64,000 nucleotides of DNA from Bradyrhizobium ontarionense (GCF_021088345.1 NZ_CP088156.1:7431001-7495000); one strand, 5' to 3'. Counted from the stretch's first letter, positions 8,591 to 17,317 are shown. A program made the numbers and translations. The notes: generated by a model from the sequence alone, not told the origin.

Positions 8591-9646
8591 ATGCGGATCT
8601 TAATCGCAACTGACGCCTGGCACCCGCAGGTCAACGGCGTGGTGCGCACGCTCACCTCGCTGGCCCGAGCTGCGTCTACGCTCGGCGCCGAGATCACCTT
8701 CCTCACGCCGGAAGGCTTCCCGTCGTTCGCGGTGCCGACCTATCCGGGCCTGCGGCTCGCGATCACCAACGGCTCCGAGATCGCGCGCCGCATCGAGGCG
8801 GCGGCGCCCGATGCGATCCACATCGCGACCGAAGGCACGATCGGCTGGGCGGTGCGGCGCTACTGCCTGCGCCATGGCCTTCCGTTCACGACGTCCTACA
8901 CGACGCGCTTTCCGGAATATGTCTCGGTGCGCACCGGCATTCCCGATGCGGTCGGCTACTGGGTGATGCGCCGCTTCCACGATGCGGCGGCGATGACCAT
9001 GGTCGCGACCAATTCGTTGAAGCAGGAGCTTGGTCGCCGCGGCTTCAAGCGGCTCGGCTTCTGGACCCGTGGCGTCGACACCCAGCTGTTCAATCCGGAC
9101 GAGCCGGCTGCGCTGGATCTGCCGCGCCCGGTGTTCATGACGGTCGGCCGCGTGGCGGTCGAGAAGAACCTCGAAGCGTTTCTGTCGCTCGATCTGCCGG
9201 GTTCGAAGGTCGTGGTCGGCAATGGTCCGCAGAAGGCCGAGCTGGAGCGCCGCTTTCCGGCTGCGCATTTTCTCGGCGAGAAGACGGGCAGGGACCTGAC
9301 CGCGCACATGGCCGCGGCCGACGTCTTCGTGTTTCCGAGCCTGACCGACACCTTCGGCGTGGTGCAGCTGGAGTCGCTCGCCTGCGGCACGCCCGTCGCG
9401 GCGTTTCCGGTCACCGGGCCGCTCGACGTCATCGCCGATCATCCGATCGGCGCGATCGACTGGGATCTGCGCGCGGCGTGCCTCAAGGCGCTGACGATGT
9501 CGCGCGAGACCTGCCGGACGTTCGCGCTCGACCGCTCCTGGGAGAACAGCGCGCGCCAGTTTATCGGCAACCTCGCCGTGCTGCAGCCGTCTCGTGTCAT
9601 GCGTCCCACGCCGGTGCTGGCCGGTCGGAGCGCGGTGCGCGGCTGA
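8591..9646 (+). CDS. GT4-family glycosyltransferase
   Basis: About 351 residues from the ATG at 8591 (MRILIATDAWHPQVNGVVRT), where family members normally begin; an in-frame ATG at 8540 would add 17 residues. An N-terminal GT-B donor/acceptor half is followed by PVFMTVGRVAVEKNLEAFLS and the GT4 signature around FVFPSLTDTFGVVQLESLAC, with the E-x7-E type acidic pair for nucleotide-sugar binding. The closest relatives I recognise are GDP-mannose or UDP-sugar transferases that act on lipid acceptors. It probably works at the cytoplasmic face of the membrane, making a glycolipid. The gene for a lipid methyltransferase begins about 50 bp after the stop, so the two are likely cotranscribed. Confidence 0.85.
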   Translation: MRILIATDAWHPQVNGVVRTLTSLARAASTLGAEITFLTPEGFPSFAVPTYPGLRLAITNGSEIARRIEAAAPDAIHIATEGTIGWAVRRYCLRHGLPFTTSYTTRFPEYVSVRTGIPDAVGYWVMRRFHDAAAMTMVATNSLKQELGRRGFKRLGFWTRGVDTQLFNPDEPAALDLPRPVFMTVGRVAVEKNLEAFLSLDLPGSKVVVGNGPQKAELERRFPAAHFLGEKTGRDLTAHMAAADVFVFPSLTDTFGVVQLESLACGTPVAAFPVTGPLDVIADHPIGAIDWDLRAACLKALTMSRETCRTFALDRSWENSARQFIGNLAVLQPSRVMRPTPVLAGRSAVRG

Positions 9647-9697
9647 CGGCTGACTTCGCGTCACCACATCAATTCCAAAGCAAAGTGAGATGTAACG

Positions 9698-10387
9698 ATG
9701 GCAGAAACCATGAAGCTCGACGGTGCGCGGGAGCTCGATTTCGACCGCGAGCAGGTCGAGCAGGCGTATGACCGCTGGGCCCCGATCTACGACCTGGTGT
9801 TTGGCGGCGTGTTCGAGAAGGGCCGTCAGGCCGCGATCAGCGCCACCAACAAGCTCGGTGGGCGCGTGCTCGAGGTCGGCGTCGGCACCGGCATCTCGCT
9901 GCCGCTCTATGCGCCGCACGTCCGGGTGTTCGGCACCGACATCTCCGAAGCGATGCTCGGCAAGGCGATGCGGCGCGTCGCCGACCAGCGGCTGAAGAAC
10001 GTCGAGGGCCTTGCGGTGATGGACGCCGAGAATCTCGAATTCCCCGACGATTCGTTCGATGTCGTGATGGCGCAATATGTCGTCACCGCCGTGCCGAACC
10101 CGGAGGTCGCGCTCGACGAGTTCGCCCGCGTGCTGCGCCCCGGCGGCGAGCTGATCATCCTGACCCGCGTCAGCGCCGACGACGGCCTGCGCCGCGTCAT
10201 CGAGCAGGCGCTGCAGCCGGTGGTGCGCCGGCTCGGCTTCCGCACCGCCGAGTTCGGCTGGTCGCGCTATCTGCGCTGGCTCGCGGGCGCGCATACGATG
10301 CAGCTCGCCGAGCGCCGGCTGATCCCGCCGCTGGGACATTTCTCGCTGGTCCGGTTCCGCAAGCTGGAGCGTGCAGCCGCGGCTTGA
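9698..10387 (+). CDS. pmtA: Probable phosphatidylethanolamine N-methyltransferase (PmtA-like)
   Basis: 229 residues; class I SAM-dependent methyltransferase. Motif I is VLEVGVGTGISLPLY, followed by GTDISEAML and the post-motif FDVVMAQYVVTAVPNPE. The N-terminal signature EQAYDRWAPIYDLVFGGVFE matches the Rhodobacter/Rhizobiales PmtA group, which methylates phosphatidylethanolamine stepwise to phosphatidylcholine. There is no membrane segment, so it would act as a peripheral cytoplasmic enzyme. It lies directly after a GT4 gene and upstream of other putative lipid genes. Bradyrhizobium usually has several Pmt enzymes with different preferences, so the exact methylation step is uncertain. Confidence 0.75.
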   Translation: MAETMKLDGARELDFDREQVEQAYDRWAPIYDLVFGGVFEKGRQAAISATNKLGGRVLEVGVGTGISLPLYAPHVRVFGTDISEAMLGKAMRRVADQRLKNVEGLAVMDAENLEFPDDSFDVVMAQYVVTAVPNPEVALDEFARVLRPGGELIILTRVSADDGLRRVIEQALQPVVRRLGFRTAEFGWSRYLRWLAGAHTMQLAERRLIPPLGHFSLVRFRKLERAAAA

Positions 10388-10453
10388 AGCCGCGGCTGCC
10401 GCCCTCCCTGCCGCTGCTGCGGCCTTCCCCGTAGTTTCCAATGTTTCGCGTCC

Positions 10454-10486
10454 GATCGTGTGACATCTTGATGATGTCACACGATC
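10454..10486. promoter_or_regulatory. Perfect 14-bp inverted repeat (operator or hairpin)
   Basis: GATCGTGTGACATC and GATGTCACACGATC flank a 5-base spacer (TTGAT), 48 bp before the start of the next gene and 66 bp after pmtA. No T-run follows, so an operator seems more likely than an intrinsic terminator. The binding protein is unknown. Confidence 0.6.
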
Positions 10487-10534
10487 TACATCTAGTCCCT
10501 GTACACGCCTTGCAACCCATTCCTCGGAGCAACC

Positions 10535-11167
10535 ATGATGAAACATTTCCTGGAGCAGCTGCGTATCCAGCGCTGGGACGACCACCGCTACTATCACCAC
10601 AGCCGCATCAACCAGAGCCTCCATTTCGTCAGCGCGCTCAGCTTCATGATCGCCTATGCGATGATGGTGTTCGATCCGCTGATCTCGGCGCTGATCGGCT
10701 GGCTGGTCTCGATGACCTCGCGCCAGGCCGGGCACTTCTTCTTCGAGCCGAAGGGCTACGATCACGTCAACCATGCGACGCATGAGCACAAGGAAGAGAT
10801 CAAGGTCGGCTACAACCTGCAGCGCAAGGTCGTGCTGATGTCGATCTGGGCCGCGGCGCCCGTCGTGCTCTATCTGCAGCCGACCGTCTTCGGTCTGCTG
10901 ACGCCGTGGACGTCCGTGATGGATTTCGTCCGCGAGACCGCCAAGCTGTGGCTCGTGATCGGCATCGGCGGACTCGTGTTCCGGACCGTGCAGCTGTTCT
11001 TCATCCGCGACGTCGAGACCGGCCTCGTCTGGATGACCAAGATCCTCACCGACCCGTTCAACGACTTCATGCAGTACCGCGCGGCGCCGCTCGCGCTGCT
11101 CCGCGGCGAGCTGATCGATCCCGGCCTGCACCTGATGGGCGAGAGCCTCGAGGAACAGCACGCCTGA
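10535..11167 (+). CDS. His-rich polytopic membrane protein, possibly Mpo1/DUF962-like
   Basis: 210 residues. Membrane segments at about 30-60 and around 93-120, with a further hydrophobic segment near 135-155. A histidine cluster near the N-terminus (YYHHSRINQSLHF), then GHFFFEPKGYDHVNH and THEHKEE, suggest a metal site. The pairing of YHHxxxN...H with GH..FE recalls the DUF962/Mpo1 family, whose yeast member is an iron-dependent dioxygenase for alpha-oxidation of 2-hydroxy fatty acids. This match is by eye and weak. The location between pmtA and an aminotransferase/psd pair fits a lipid enzyme. Good start context, with a palindrome just upstream. Confidence 0.55.
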   Translation: MMKHFLEQLRIQRWDDHRYYHHSRINQSLHFVSALSFMIAYAMMVFDPLISALIGWLVSMTSRQAGHFFFEPKGYDHVNHATHEHKEEIKVGYNLQRKVVLMSIWAAAPVVLYLQPTVFGLLTPWTSVMDFVRETAKLWLVIGIGGLVFRTVQLFFIRDVETGLVWMTKILTDPFNDFMQYRAAPLALLRGELIDPGLHLMGESLEEQHA

Positions 11168-11621
11168 GCCGGACGATAAAGTCAGACTTTGTGCGATGCC
11201 CGGGCTGGTCCCGGGCATCGGTGTTTGCGGGGAACTCGTCGATGTCAAACGCAGGCGATTGCCGCAGCGGCCGTGCGCTCGCTCTCCCGCTTGTGGGCAG
11301 GGCTATTGCATATGACGATCCAACTTTGAGTTCGGCTCCCTCCACACCGTCATGGCCGGGCTCCGTCCCGGCCATCCACGTCGTTCGGCATCCTGGGAAG
11401 GACGTGGATGCCCGGGACGGAGCCCGGGCATGACGACGTGGAGGCAGCGTAGCGAAACGACTCAGATCTTCATATGCGATAGCCCTGCGCTTGTGGGGGA
11501 GGGCCGGGGAGGGGGGCGGCTTGCTCCGCTTGTGGCGGTGACGCTCCGCGCTGCCATGACCCCCACCCGTCGGGCTCTGCGAGCCCGCCGACCTCCCCCG
11601 CGAGCGGGGGAGGTGGTCACC
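11168..11621. repeat. Nested palindromic repeat, copy 2 (11297-11488), and GC hairpin
   Basis: Outer arms 11297-11315 and 11470-11488 pair with one mismatch and end in GCATATGA. Inner arms at 11348-11382 and 11401-11435 begin CGTCATGGCCGGGC and end GCCCGGGCATGACG. The architecture and spacings resemble 604-843. A hairpin CCTCCCCCGC/GCGGGGGAGG at about 11594-11617 lies immediately past the stop of the aminotransferase gene and may act as its terminator. No gene in the interval. Confidence 0.75.
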
Positions 11622-13295
11622 TCATGCGCGCCCGAACTTGGTGCGAAGCATCTCTTTCAGGATCTGGCGCTTGATCGCCTTGTTGGTCAGCGTGCCGTCG
11701 TTCCACCACCAGCCGTCCTGCTTCATCTTGTCAGCGGCCGTGACGAAGCGCTTGGTCACCTCGACGAAATCGGCATCGGTGTAGTTGAGGCTGAAGATGA
11801 AGCGGCCGGTGCCGACCCAGCTCAGCGCCAGTCCCTCGGCGCGCAGGTAGTACTGCAGCATCCAGTTGTAGCGCGAGGGCACGGTGTACTCGACCATCCA
11901 GATCGACTGCAGATTGGACACGCGTACCGGCAGGTCGCGCTCGGTCAGCATGGCGTTGAGTTCGCCGGCGCGGCCGTTCCAGGTCTCGTCGACGCCGTCA
12001 TAGATCGCTGTGAAATTCGGACTCTCGAGCCGGCTCAGGAATTCGTCCATCGCCGTCATCACGTAGGGATGCGAGTTGAAGGTGCCGCGGGCGAAGCAGA
12101 CGTCGGCCGGCCGGTCGTCGCGGAAGCGGCGCATGAATTCCGCCTTGCCGCAGACCACGCCGATCGGCAGGCCGCCGCCGAGGCTCTTGCCGTAGGTCAC
12201 CATGTCGGCCTTGACGCCAAAGTACTCCTGGGCGCCGCCCGGCGCGAGCCGGAAGCCGAGGAACACCTCGTCGAACAGCAGCACGAGGCCGCGCTCGCTG
12301 CAGACCTCGCGCAGCTGCTTCAGCCACGCGGTGTAGGCCGCGCGATCGTAGCCACCCTTGCGCGAGGAATCGACCAGCGCGGAATCGCCGGGCGCATTAC
12401 CGTTCGGATGCAGCGCCTGCAGCGGGTTGACCAGCACGCAGGCGATGTCGCGCCGCGTGCGCAGGACGTGCAAGGTGCGCTCGGACATCTCGGCCAGCGT
12501 GTAGGTCTCGTGCGGGGCGATCGGGTTGCCGACGCCGGGCTGCACGTCGCCCCACCAGCCGTGATAGGCGCCGGCGAAGCGCACCAGATGGCTCTTGCCG
12601 GTGTGGTAGCGGGCGAGCCGCACCGCCTGCATCACCGCTTCGGTGCCGGACATGTGGAACGAGACCTCGTCCATGCCGGACAGCTCGGTCAGGCGCTTGA
12701 CGTTGTCGGCCACCACGGGGTGGTAGAGGCCGAGCACCGGGCCGAGCGCACTTGCGCGCCGTTCTCCTGCCGCGATGCACTCCTTGTAGAAATCGGTGCC
12801 GAAGATGTTGACGCCGTAGGAGCCGGTGAGGTCGTAGAACCGGTTGCCGTCGAGATCGGTCAGGGTCACGCCCGACGAGGCCTGCATGAACGAGCCGGCG
12901 CCGAGCTGCTCCTTGACGAGGCGGCTGTACTGGAACGGCACGCGATAGCTCTGCGTGAACTGCAGGTCGGAGATACGGCTCGCGGCTTCCGCGGTCAGCG
13001 CGCGGCTCTTGGCGAACTTCTCCTGGAACAGTCCACCGAGCCGGAAGAAGCCGTCCTGCCGCCTGGTCGCGACGTCCTGCGGCGCGCCGTCGGAGCGGAA
13101 GAACTCGTCGATCTCGAACTCGTAGCGTGGGATCAGCTTGGAGATCCGGCGCGACATCTTGGAATGGCCCGCGAGCGAGCGGTGCTTGGCGCGCGACAGT
13201 TCGATGCGGGCCTTGACCTTCGGGGCGACGGCTGCCGTCACGGCGGCGCCAACGGCGAGCGTTACATAAGGAATCGAGGTTTCCATCATGTCCAC
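11622..13295 (-). CDS. Membrane-anchored class III aminotransferase
   Basis: 557 residues from a GTG at 13295, preferred because AGGAGG lies 11 bases upstream. A hydrophobic N-terminal segment (about 8-25) looks like a membrane anchor, followed by about 110 residues with no match I know. The PLP fold begins near 140 (DLDGNRFYDLTGSYGVNIFG). It carries MSGTEAVMQAVRLARYHTG, the cofactor Asp342 in LLFDEVFLGFR and the Schiff-base Lys370 in VTYGKSLGGGLPIG. It resembles glutamate-1-semialdehyde aminomutases, but the anchor and extra domain make a role in haem synthesis unlikely. It is divergent from psd with 29 bp between starts, so a shared promoter region suggests a joint lipid-related task. The substrate is unknown. 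Confidence 0.8.
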   Translation of the reverse strand: MDMMETSIPYVTLAVGAAVTAAVAPKVKARIELSRAKHRSLAGHSKMSRRISKLIPRYEFEIDEFFRSDGAPQDVATRRQDGFFRLGGLFQEKFAKSRALTAEAASRISDLQFTQSYRVPFQYSRLVKEQLGAGSFMQASSGVTLTDLDGNRFYDLTGSYGVNIFGTDFYKECIAAGERRASALGPVLGLYHPVVADNVKRLTELSGMDEVSFHMSGTEAVMQAVRLARYHTGKSHLVRFAGAYHGWWGDVQPGVGNPIAPHETYTLAEMSERTLHVLRTRRDIACVLVNPLQALHPNGNAPGDSALVDSSRKGGYDRAAYTAWLKQLREVCSERGLVLLFDEVFLGFRLAPGGAQEYFGVKADMVTYGKSLGGGLPIGVVCGKAEFMRRFRDDRPADVCFARGTFNSHPYVMTAMDEFLSRLESPNFTAIYDGVDETWNGRAGELNAMLTERDLPVRVSNLQSIWMVEYTVPSRYNWMLQYYLRAEGLALSWVGTGRFIFSLNYTDADFVEVTKRFVTAADKMKQDGWWWNDGTLTNKAIKRQILKEMLRTKFGRA

Positions 13296-13324
13296 AAGCG
13301 CTAATCCCTCCTGCTGACAGATTC

Positions 13325-14206
13325 ATGACAGTCAAAAGCCTGATCGCCTCCTTCACCCAACAGGAAGACCTCAACTTCCTGCTCACCAACCGCGTGCCGC
13401 GCGCCGCGCTGACCCGCTTCATGGGCTGGTTCTCCAAGATCGAGAACCCGCTGGTCGCGGACGCCTCGATCGCGCTGTGGAAGCTGTTCTCGGACCTCGA
13501 CCTCTCCGAGGCCAGCGAGACCCGCTTCAAGAGCCTGCACGCCTGTTTCACGCGCGAGCTCAAGCCGGGCCTGCGGCCGTTCGATCCCGATCCTGACATC
13601 GTGACCAGCCCGTCGGACGGCATCATCGGCGCCCACGGCGTGATCAAGGACGGCGAGCTCTATCAGATCAAGGGCGCGCCTTATTCGCTGCGCGATCTGG
13701 TCGCCGATCCCGCCGTCGCCGAGACCCATCGCAACGGCTGCTTCATCACGTTGCGGCTGACCTCGAGCATGTATCACCGCTTCCATGCGCCGGCGGACAT
13801 GACGCTCGAGCATGTCAGCCTGATCCATGGCGACACCTGGAACGTCAACCCGATCGCGCTGAAGCGCGTCGAGCGGCTGTTCTGCAAGAACGAGCGCGCC
13901 GTGATCCGGACGCATCTGTCATCCGGCGAGCCGTTCACGATCGTGCCGGTCGCGGCGATCCTGGTGGCGAGCATCCGCCTGCACGCGCTCGACCGCGTAT
14001 TGAACGCGCAGACCGAGCGGCCGCTCGCCTACGTCTGTAACAACAATGTGCGCAAGGGCGACGAGCTCGGCTGGTTCGAGCACGGCTCGACCATCATCCT
14101 GCTCGCGCCCGGCGACTTCGCCTTCTGCCCCAGCGTCGCGGAGGGCGCGCGAATCCGCGCCGGCCTGCCACTGTGGCGCAGGCGCGTCGCCGCGGACGGA
14201 ATGTAG
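13325..14206 (+). CDS. psd: Phosphatidylserine decarboxylase, E. coli-type proenzyme
   Basis: 293 residues. It shows the family pattern: FTRELKPGLRPFDPDPD, VTSPSDGIIGAHG, IKGAPYSLRDL, MYHRFHAPADM, and near the C-terminus FEHGSTIILLAPG. The GST in the last motif corresponds to the LGST autocleavage site that makes the pyruvoyl alpha subunit; the Leu is replaced by His here. The product would be phosphatidylethanolamine made from phosphatidylserine at the membrane. Rhizobiales normally carry a shorter psd next to pssA, so this longer form may be a second enzyme with another substrate. It is divergent from the anchored aminotransferase gene and close to pmtA. Confidence 0.85.
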   Translation: MTVKSLIASFTQQEDLNFLLTNRVPRAALTRFMGWFSKIENPLVADASIALWKLFSDLDLSEASETRFKSLHACFTRELKPGLRPFDPDPDIVTSPSDGIIGAHGVIKDGELYQIKGAPYSLRDLVADPAVAETHRNGCFITLRLTSSMYHRFHAPADMTLEHVSLIHGDTWNVNPIALKRVERLFCKNERAVIRTHLSSGEPFTIVPVAAILVASIRLHALDRVLNAQTERPLAYVCNNNVRKGDELGWFEHGSTIILLAPGDFAFCPSVAEGARIRAGLPLWRRRVAADGM

Positions 14207-14313
14207 GGCGCGTCCCGGCGGAATCTCGATTTCGTCGTTGCGAATGCCTATATCGGTGCGTTCAACTGGCGAATCGGACCGCTGGAGTTGCGGTCTCTGG
14301 CTCGGGAGAGGCG

Positions 14314-15339
14314 ATGGCGAGAGCGCCGATCATGGCGGCAGGTGGCATCGTGCTGCGGCGGGAGCAACCGCCGCGGATCGCGGTGGTGCGCCTGCGCAAG
14401 CGCGACGAATGGGTGCTGCCCAAGGGCAAGCTCGACGACGGCGAGACGCCGCGCGAGGCGGCCAAGCGCGAGGTGCTGGAGGAAACCGGCCACAAGGTCA
14501 CCGTGCACGAGTTCCTCGGCACCTTGGTCTACGACACCGGCACGCGCTCCAAGGTCGTGCATTACTGGCGCATGGAAGCGGCTGCTGAACCGTCGGGGCC
14601 GCTGATGGACGACGTCCGTGCCGTCGACTGGTTGCCGCTCGATGCCGCGGTCGCGCGGCTGTCGCGCGATCATGAAAGGACGTTCCTGGAGACGGTCGGG
14701 CCTTATGCGCTGGCCGGACTGATCCGCAAGACCAGGGCGAAGCCGACGCCGGAGCTGGCCAGGGCGGCGGAAAAGACCGTGGACAAGGCGGCGGCCGAAG
14801 AGCTCGTGGCAGCGAAGGAAGCTGTTGCCGAAAAGCCTGCGGCGGCGAAGAAGCGCCGCAACCGCGTCACGGAGCCGCCTGTGCCTGCGTCGCCTGCCGA
14901 GATTGCCGTCGTCACCGCAGCCAAGCCCGACGCGCCGGCGCCCGAGGTCGGGCCGGTACCGGCCGCGACCGCCACGGCGGAGTCGGAGGCCCGGCCGGCC
15001 CGGTCCGATACCGAGGCGCCGGCGCCGTCCGAGGCCGGTGCGACGGTCGCGCCGCAGTCCGCCGAAGCGGAGCGCGTGCCGGAGGATGTCGAGCGGGTGG
15101 AAGCTGTCGTGGCCGCGATCAAATCGCTCGTTCCCGATCGTCCGGCGTCGAGCGGCGGAGCAGCCGGCGCCGTGCCGACGGACGCCGTGCCGACACGAGA
15201 GACCGGCAGCTCTGTGCCGGAGCCTTCCGATACGGATCGCGAGGCTGCCGACGATTCGGACGGCAACGGAGCATCGGCGGGGGAGCCTCGCCTCACCTTG
15301 GCCCAGAAGATGCGAGCCTGGCTCGGCCGTGCCGCGTAA
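14314..15339 (+). CDS. Nudix hydrolase with long Ala/Pro/Glu-rich tail
   Basis: 341 residues from the ATG at 14314, behind GGGAGAGG. The Nudix box is intact at about 38-60 (GKLDDGETPREAAKREVLEE then TGH), giving the metal-binding REVLEE helix. The hydrolase domain ends near residue 135. The remaining 200 residues are low-complexity Ala, Pro, Glu and Lys, including a basic patch KKRRNRV, and look disordered. Enzymes of this type cleave nucleoside diphosphate linkages (MutT or Ap4A hydrolase-like); the substrate is not evident. The catalytic domain resembles the NUDT2/MutT-like form fused in other bacteria to a phosphatase domain, which is absent here. Confidence 0.85.
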   Translation: MARAPIMAAGGIVLRREQPPRIAVVRLRKRDEWVLPKGKLDDGETPREAAKREVLEETGHKVTVHEFLGTLVYDTGTRSKVVHYWRMEAAAEPSGPLMDDVRAVDWLPLDAAVARLSRDHERTFLETVGPYALAGLIRKTRAKPTPELARAAEKTVDKAAAEELVAAKEAVAEKPAAAKKRRNRVTEPPVPASPAEIAVVTAAKPDAPAPEVGPVPAATATAESEARPARSDTEAPAPSEAGATVAPQSAEAERVPEDVERVEAVVAAIKSLVPDRPASSGGAAGAVPTDAVPTRETGSSVPEPSDTDREAADDSDGNGASAGEPRLTLAQKMRAWLGRAA

Positions 15340-15366
15340 GACGTCCGGCGGACGGGCCTGCCACCT

Positions 15367-16248
15367 ATGATGCTTCACGATCTGGCTGCACTGGCGGCCG
15401 CGCTCGCCATCGCTGTCAGCAACTTCATCGCGCCGTCGGCGGTGCGCCAGCTTGGTCCGGTCGTGTTCAACGCGATACGCCTCGGGGCGGCGCTTCTGAC
15501 GATGCTGGCTGTTGTCGCGCTGAGAGGCCGCTGGGCGCAGCCGTCCGGTGATCAGATGCTGATGCTGGCAGCATCGAGCCTGCTCGGCGTCGTTGTCGCG
15601 GACTCCTGTTTCTATGCTGCGCTGGCCCGGCTGGGGCCGCGCCTGACCGCCGTGGTCTATGCCAGCTGGGCCGCATTCGCGGCCGTGCTCGGCTATCTCC
15701 TGCTCGGTGAGACGCTGTCGGCGATCAAGATCGTTGGCGTGGGTTGTATCGTGGGTGGCGTCTGCGTCGCGATCATTTTCAGACAGCCCGGCGCGATCTC
15801 TCAGGAGACGCACGGGTCGGTCGGAGCCGGCATCCTGTTCGGTCTGGCGGCCGCGTTGTTCGCGGCGGCCGCTGTCCTGACGGCGCGGCCCGTGATGGCT
15901 GCGGGTCTGGATCCGGCATTGGCCACGTCCATTCGCGCCGCGATCGGATTGGCAGCTTTGCTCGCCTTGTCCGCCATGCCGGGCTTCCGCAGCACGTTGC
16001 CGGTGGATCGATCGGTCGTCGTGCGATCCGCGCTGAGCGGCGTGCTCGGGATGGGCGTCGGCATGACACTCGTCCTGTTTGCACTCGCGAGTCGGCCCGT
16101 CGGGATCGTTTCCGGCCTGTCGTCGACGACTCCCGTCATGATCCTGCCGCTGCTGTGGTGGAGCACCGGGCTCAGGCCCGCGCCAACTGCCTGGCTGGGC
16201 GCCGTCCTGGCCGTGTCGGGCGTCGTCGCCATCACCAGCGGATTTTGA
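15367..16248 (+). CDS. DMT superfamily transporter (EamA)
   Basis: 293 residues with about ten hydrophobic segments in two repeated halves, as in the drug/metabolite transporter family. Typical EamA pieces are AVVYASWAAFAAVLGYLLLG in the first half and VSGLSSTTPVMILPLLWWST in the second. It begins 27 bp after the Nudix gene and is likely cotranscribed. Inner-membrane exporter or importer of a small metabolite; the substrate is unknown. Confidence 0.88.
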   Translation: MMLHDLAALAAALAIAVSNFIAPSAVRQLGPVVFNAIRLGAALLTMLAVVALRGRWAQPSGDQMLMLAASSLLGVVVADSCFYAALARLGPRLTAVVYASWAAFAAVLGYLLLGETLSAIKIVGVGCIVGGVCVAIIFRQPGAISQETHGSVGAGILFGLAAALFAAAAVLTARPVMAAGLDPALATSIRAAIGLAALLALSAMPGFRSTLPVDRSVVVRSALSGVLGMGVGMTLVLFALASRPVGIVSGLSSTTPVMILPLLWWSTGLRPAPTAWLGAVLAVSGVVAITSGF

Positions 16249-16420
16249 GTCTGCCGCGCAGGTGCCGGACCGCGGACGCGCTTGCCGCACTCTCTCCTTG
16301 GTTGGCGCCGTTGCGTAACATCTCTCCATGCTTCCGCCCCACGCTGTCCGGATTTTCCTAGGAGAAGCATGGCGCCGCCCGCGAGGGGGCGCAGATTGGT
16401 CGGCGTGAGGCGGTCCGGGC

Positions 16421-17317
16421 ATGGTCGAAATCGACATCGCGGCTTTCATGAGATCATGCACTCCGGTCGCCATCACCCGTTTGGCCATGCTCTGCGCGGC
16501 GCTCGGCTTGTCCGGCTGCGCGACGGCGCCGATGACGCAGAGCGGAGCGCTCGCGTCGTATCAGACATTGTCGCCGTCGAATGGCGTGCTCGCCAAGTCG
16601 CTGCTCAACGTCGACAAGGACACCGTGCTCGCGGCGCAGACGGTGCGGATCATGCCGACATCCTTTTCCGGTGATGCGGGGGCGGTTCTGTCGGAGCCCC
16701 AGCGCAGGCTGGTCGCAAATGCCGTCGATCGCGCGCTGTGTCTCAATCTGAGCGAACGCTTCGCGGTCGTGGCGCCCAATGAACGGGCCGACCTGACGAC
16801 GCGCACCTTCATCACCCAGGCGACGCCGACCGATCCGATTGCCGCCGGCGCGTCCAAGGTCGTGTCGGCGGTGCCCGGCGCGCTTGGTGTTCCCGTCCCG
16901 GTGCCGCGGCTGCCGATCGGGCTCGGCAGTCTCAGCATCGAAGCCGAAGCGCTCGATCGCAAGGGCCGGCAGCAGGCCGCGATGGTGTGGGCGCGCGGCG
17001 CCAACTCGTTCACGAACTCGCCGGTGCTGTCGCAAGCCGGTGACGCCTACGATCTCGCCAGTTCCTTCAGTGCCGATTTCGGCCAGATGCTGGTGACGGG
17101 CGAGACGCCGTTCGGCAAGGCGCCGAAGCTGCCGTCGATCGAGCGGATCGGCGCTGCCCTCGGCGGCAAGCCAAAAAACGCCGCGTGCGAGGCGTTCGGC
17201 AGGGATCCCGGACTAGTCGGCATGGTCGCCAACCGGCTCGGCGCTCCGCCGGAATGGGTCGACAACGGCGCTGCTCCGCAGGATGCGCAGGCCAGCGCGC
17301 AGATGGCGAAACGGTAG
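16421..17317 (+). CDS. DUF3313-like lipoprotein
   Basis: 298 residues from 16421; a start at 16448 (MRSCTPVAITRLAML) is equally plausible. A lipoprotein signal ends in the lipobox GLSGC at residue 33. The mature part resembles DUF3313: ASYQTLSPSNGVLAKSLLNV, then RLVANAVDRALCLNLSERF and DLTTRTFITQ, with a membrane-facing hydrophobic stretch VVSAVPGALGVPVPVPRLPI. The family occurs as an outer-membrane or periplasmic lipoprotein of unknown function. It is monocistronic. Confidence 0.75.
   Translation: MVEIDIAAFMRSCTPVAITRLAMLCAALGLSGCATAPMTQSGALASYQTLSPSNGVLAKSLLNVDKDTVLAAQTVRIMPTSFSGDAGAVLSEPQRRLVANAVDRALCLNLSERFAVVAPNERADLTTRTFITQATPTDPIAAGASKVVSAVPGALGVPVPVPRLPIGLGSLSIEAEALDRKGRQQAAMVWARGANSFTNSPVLSQAGDAYDLASSFSADFGQMLVTGETPFGKAPKLPSIERIGAALGGKPKNAACEAFGRDPGLVGMVANRLGAPPEWVDNGAAPQDAQASAQMAKR

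Noticed and set aside
8600..11248. Long minus-strand open frame of 882 codons
   Set aside because: It runs antisense to three well-supported genes (GT4, PmtA-like and the membrane protein) and has Arg/Ala/His-rich sequence typical of high-GC shadow frames.
14248..16488. Minus-strand open frame of 746 codons
   Set aside because: Antisense to the Nudix and DMT genes; Arg/Gln/His-rich with no domain.
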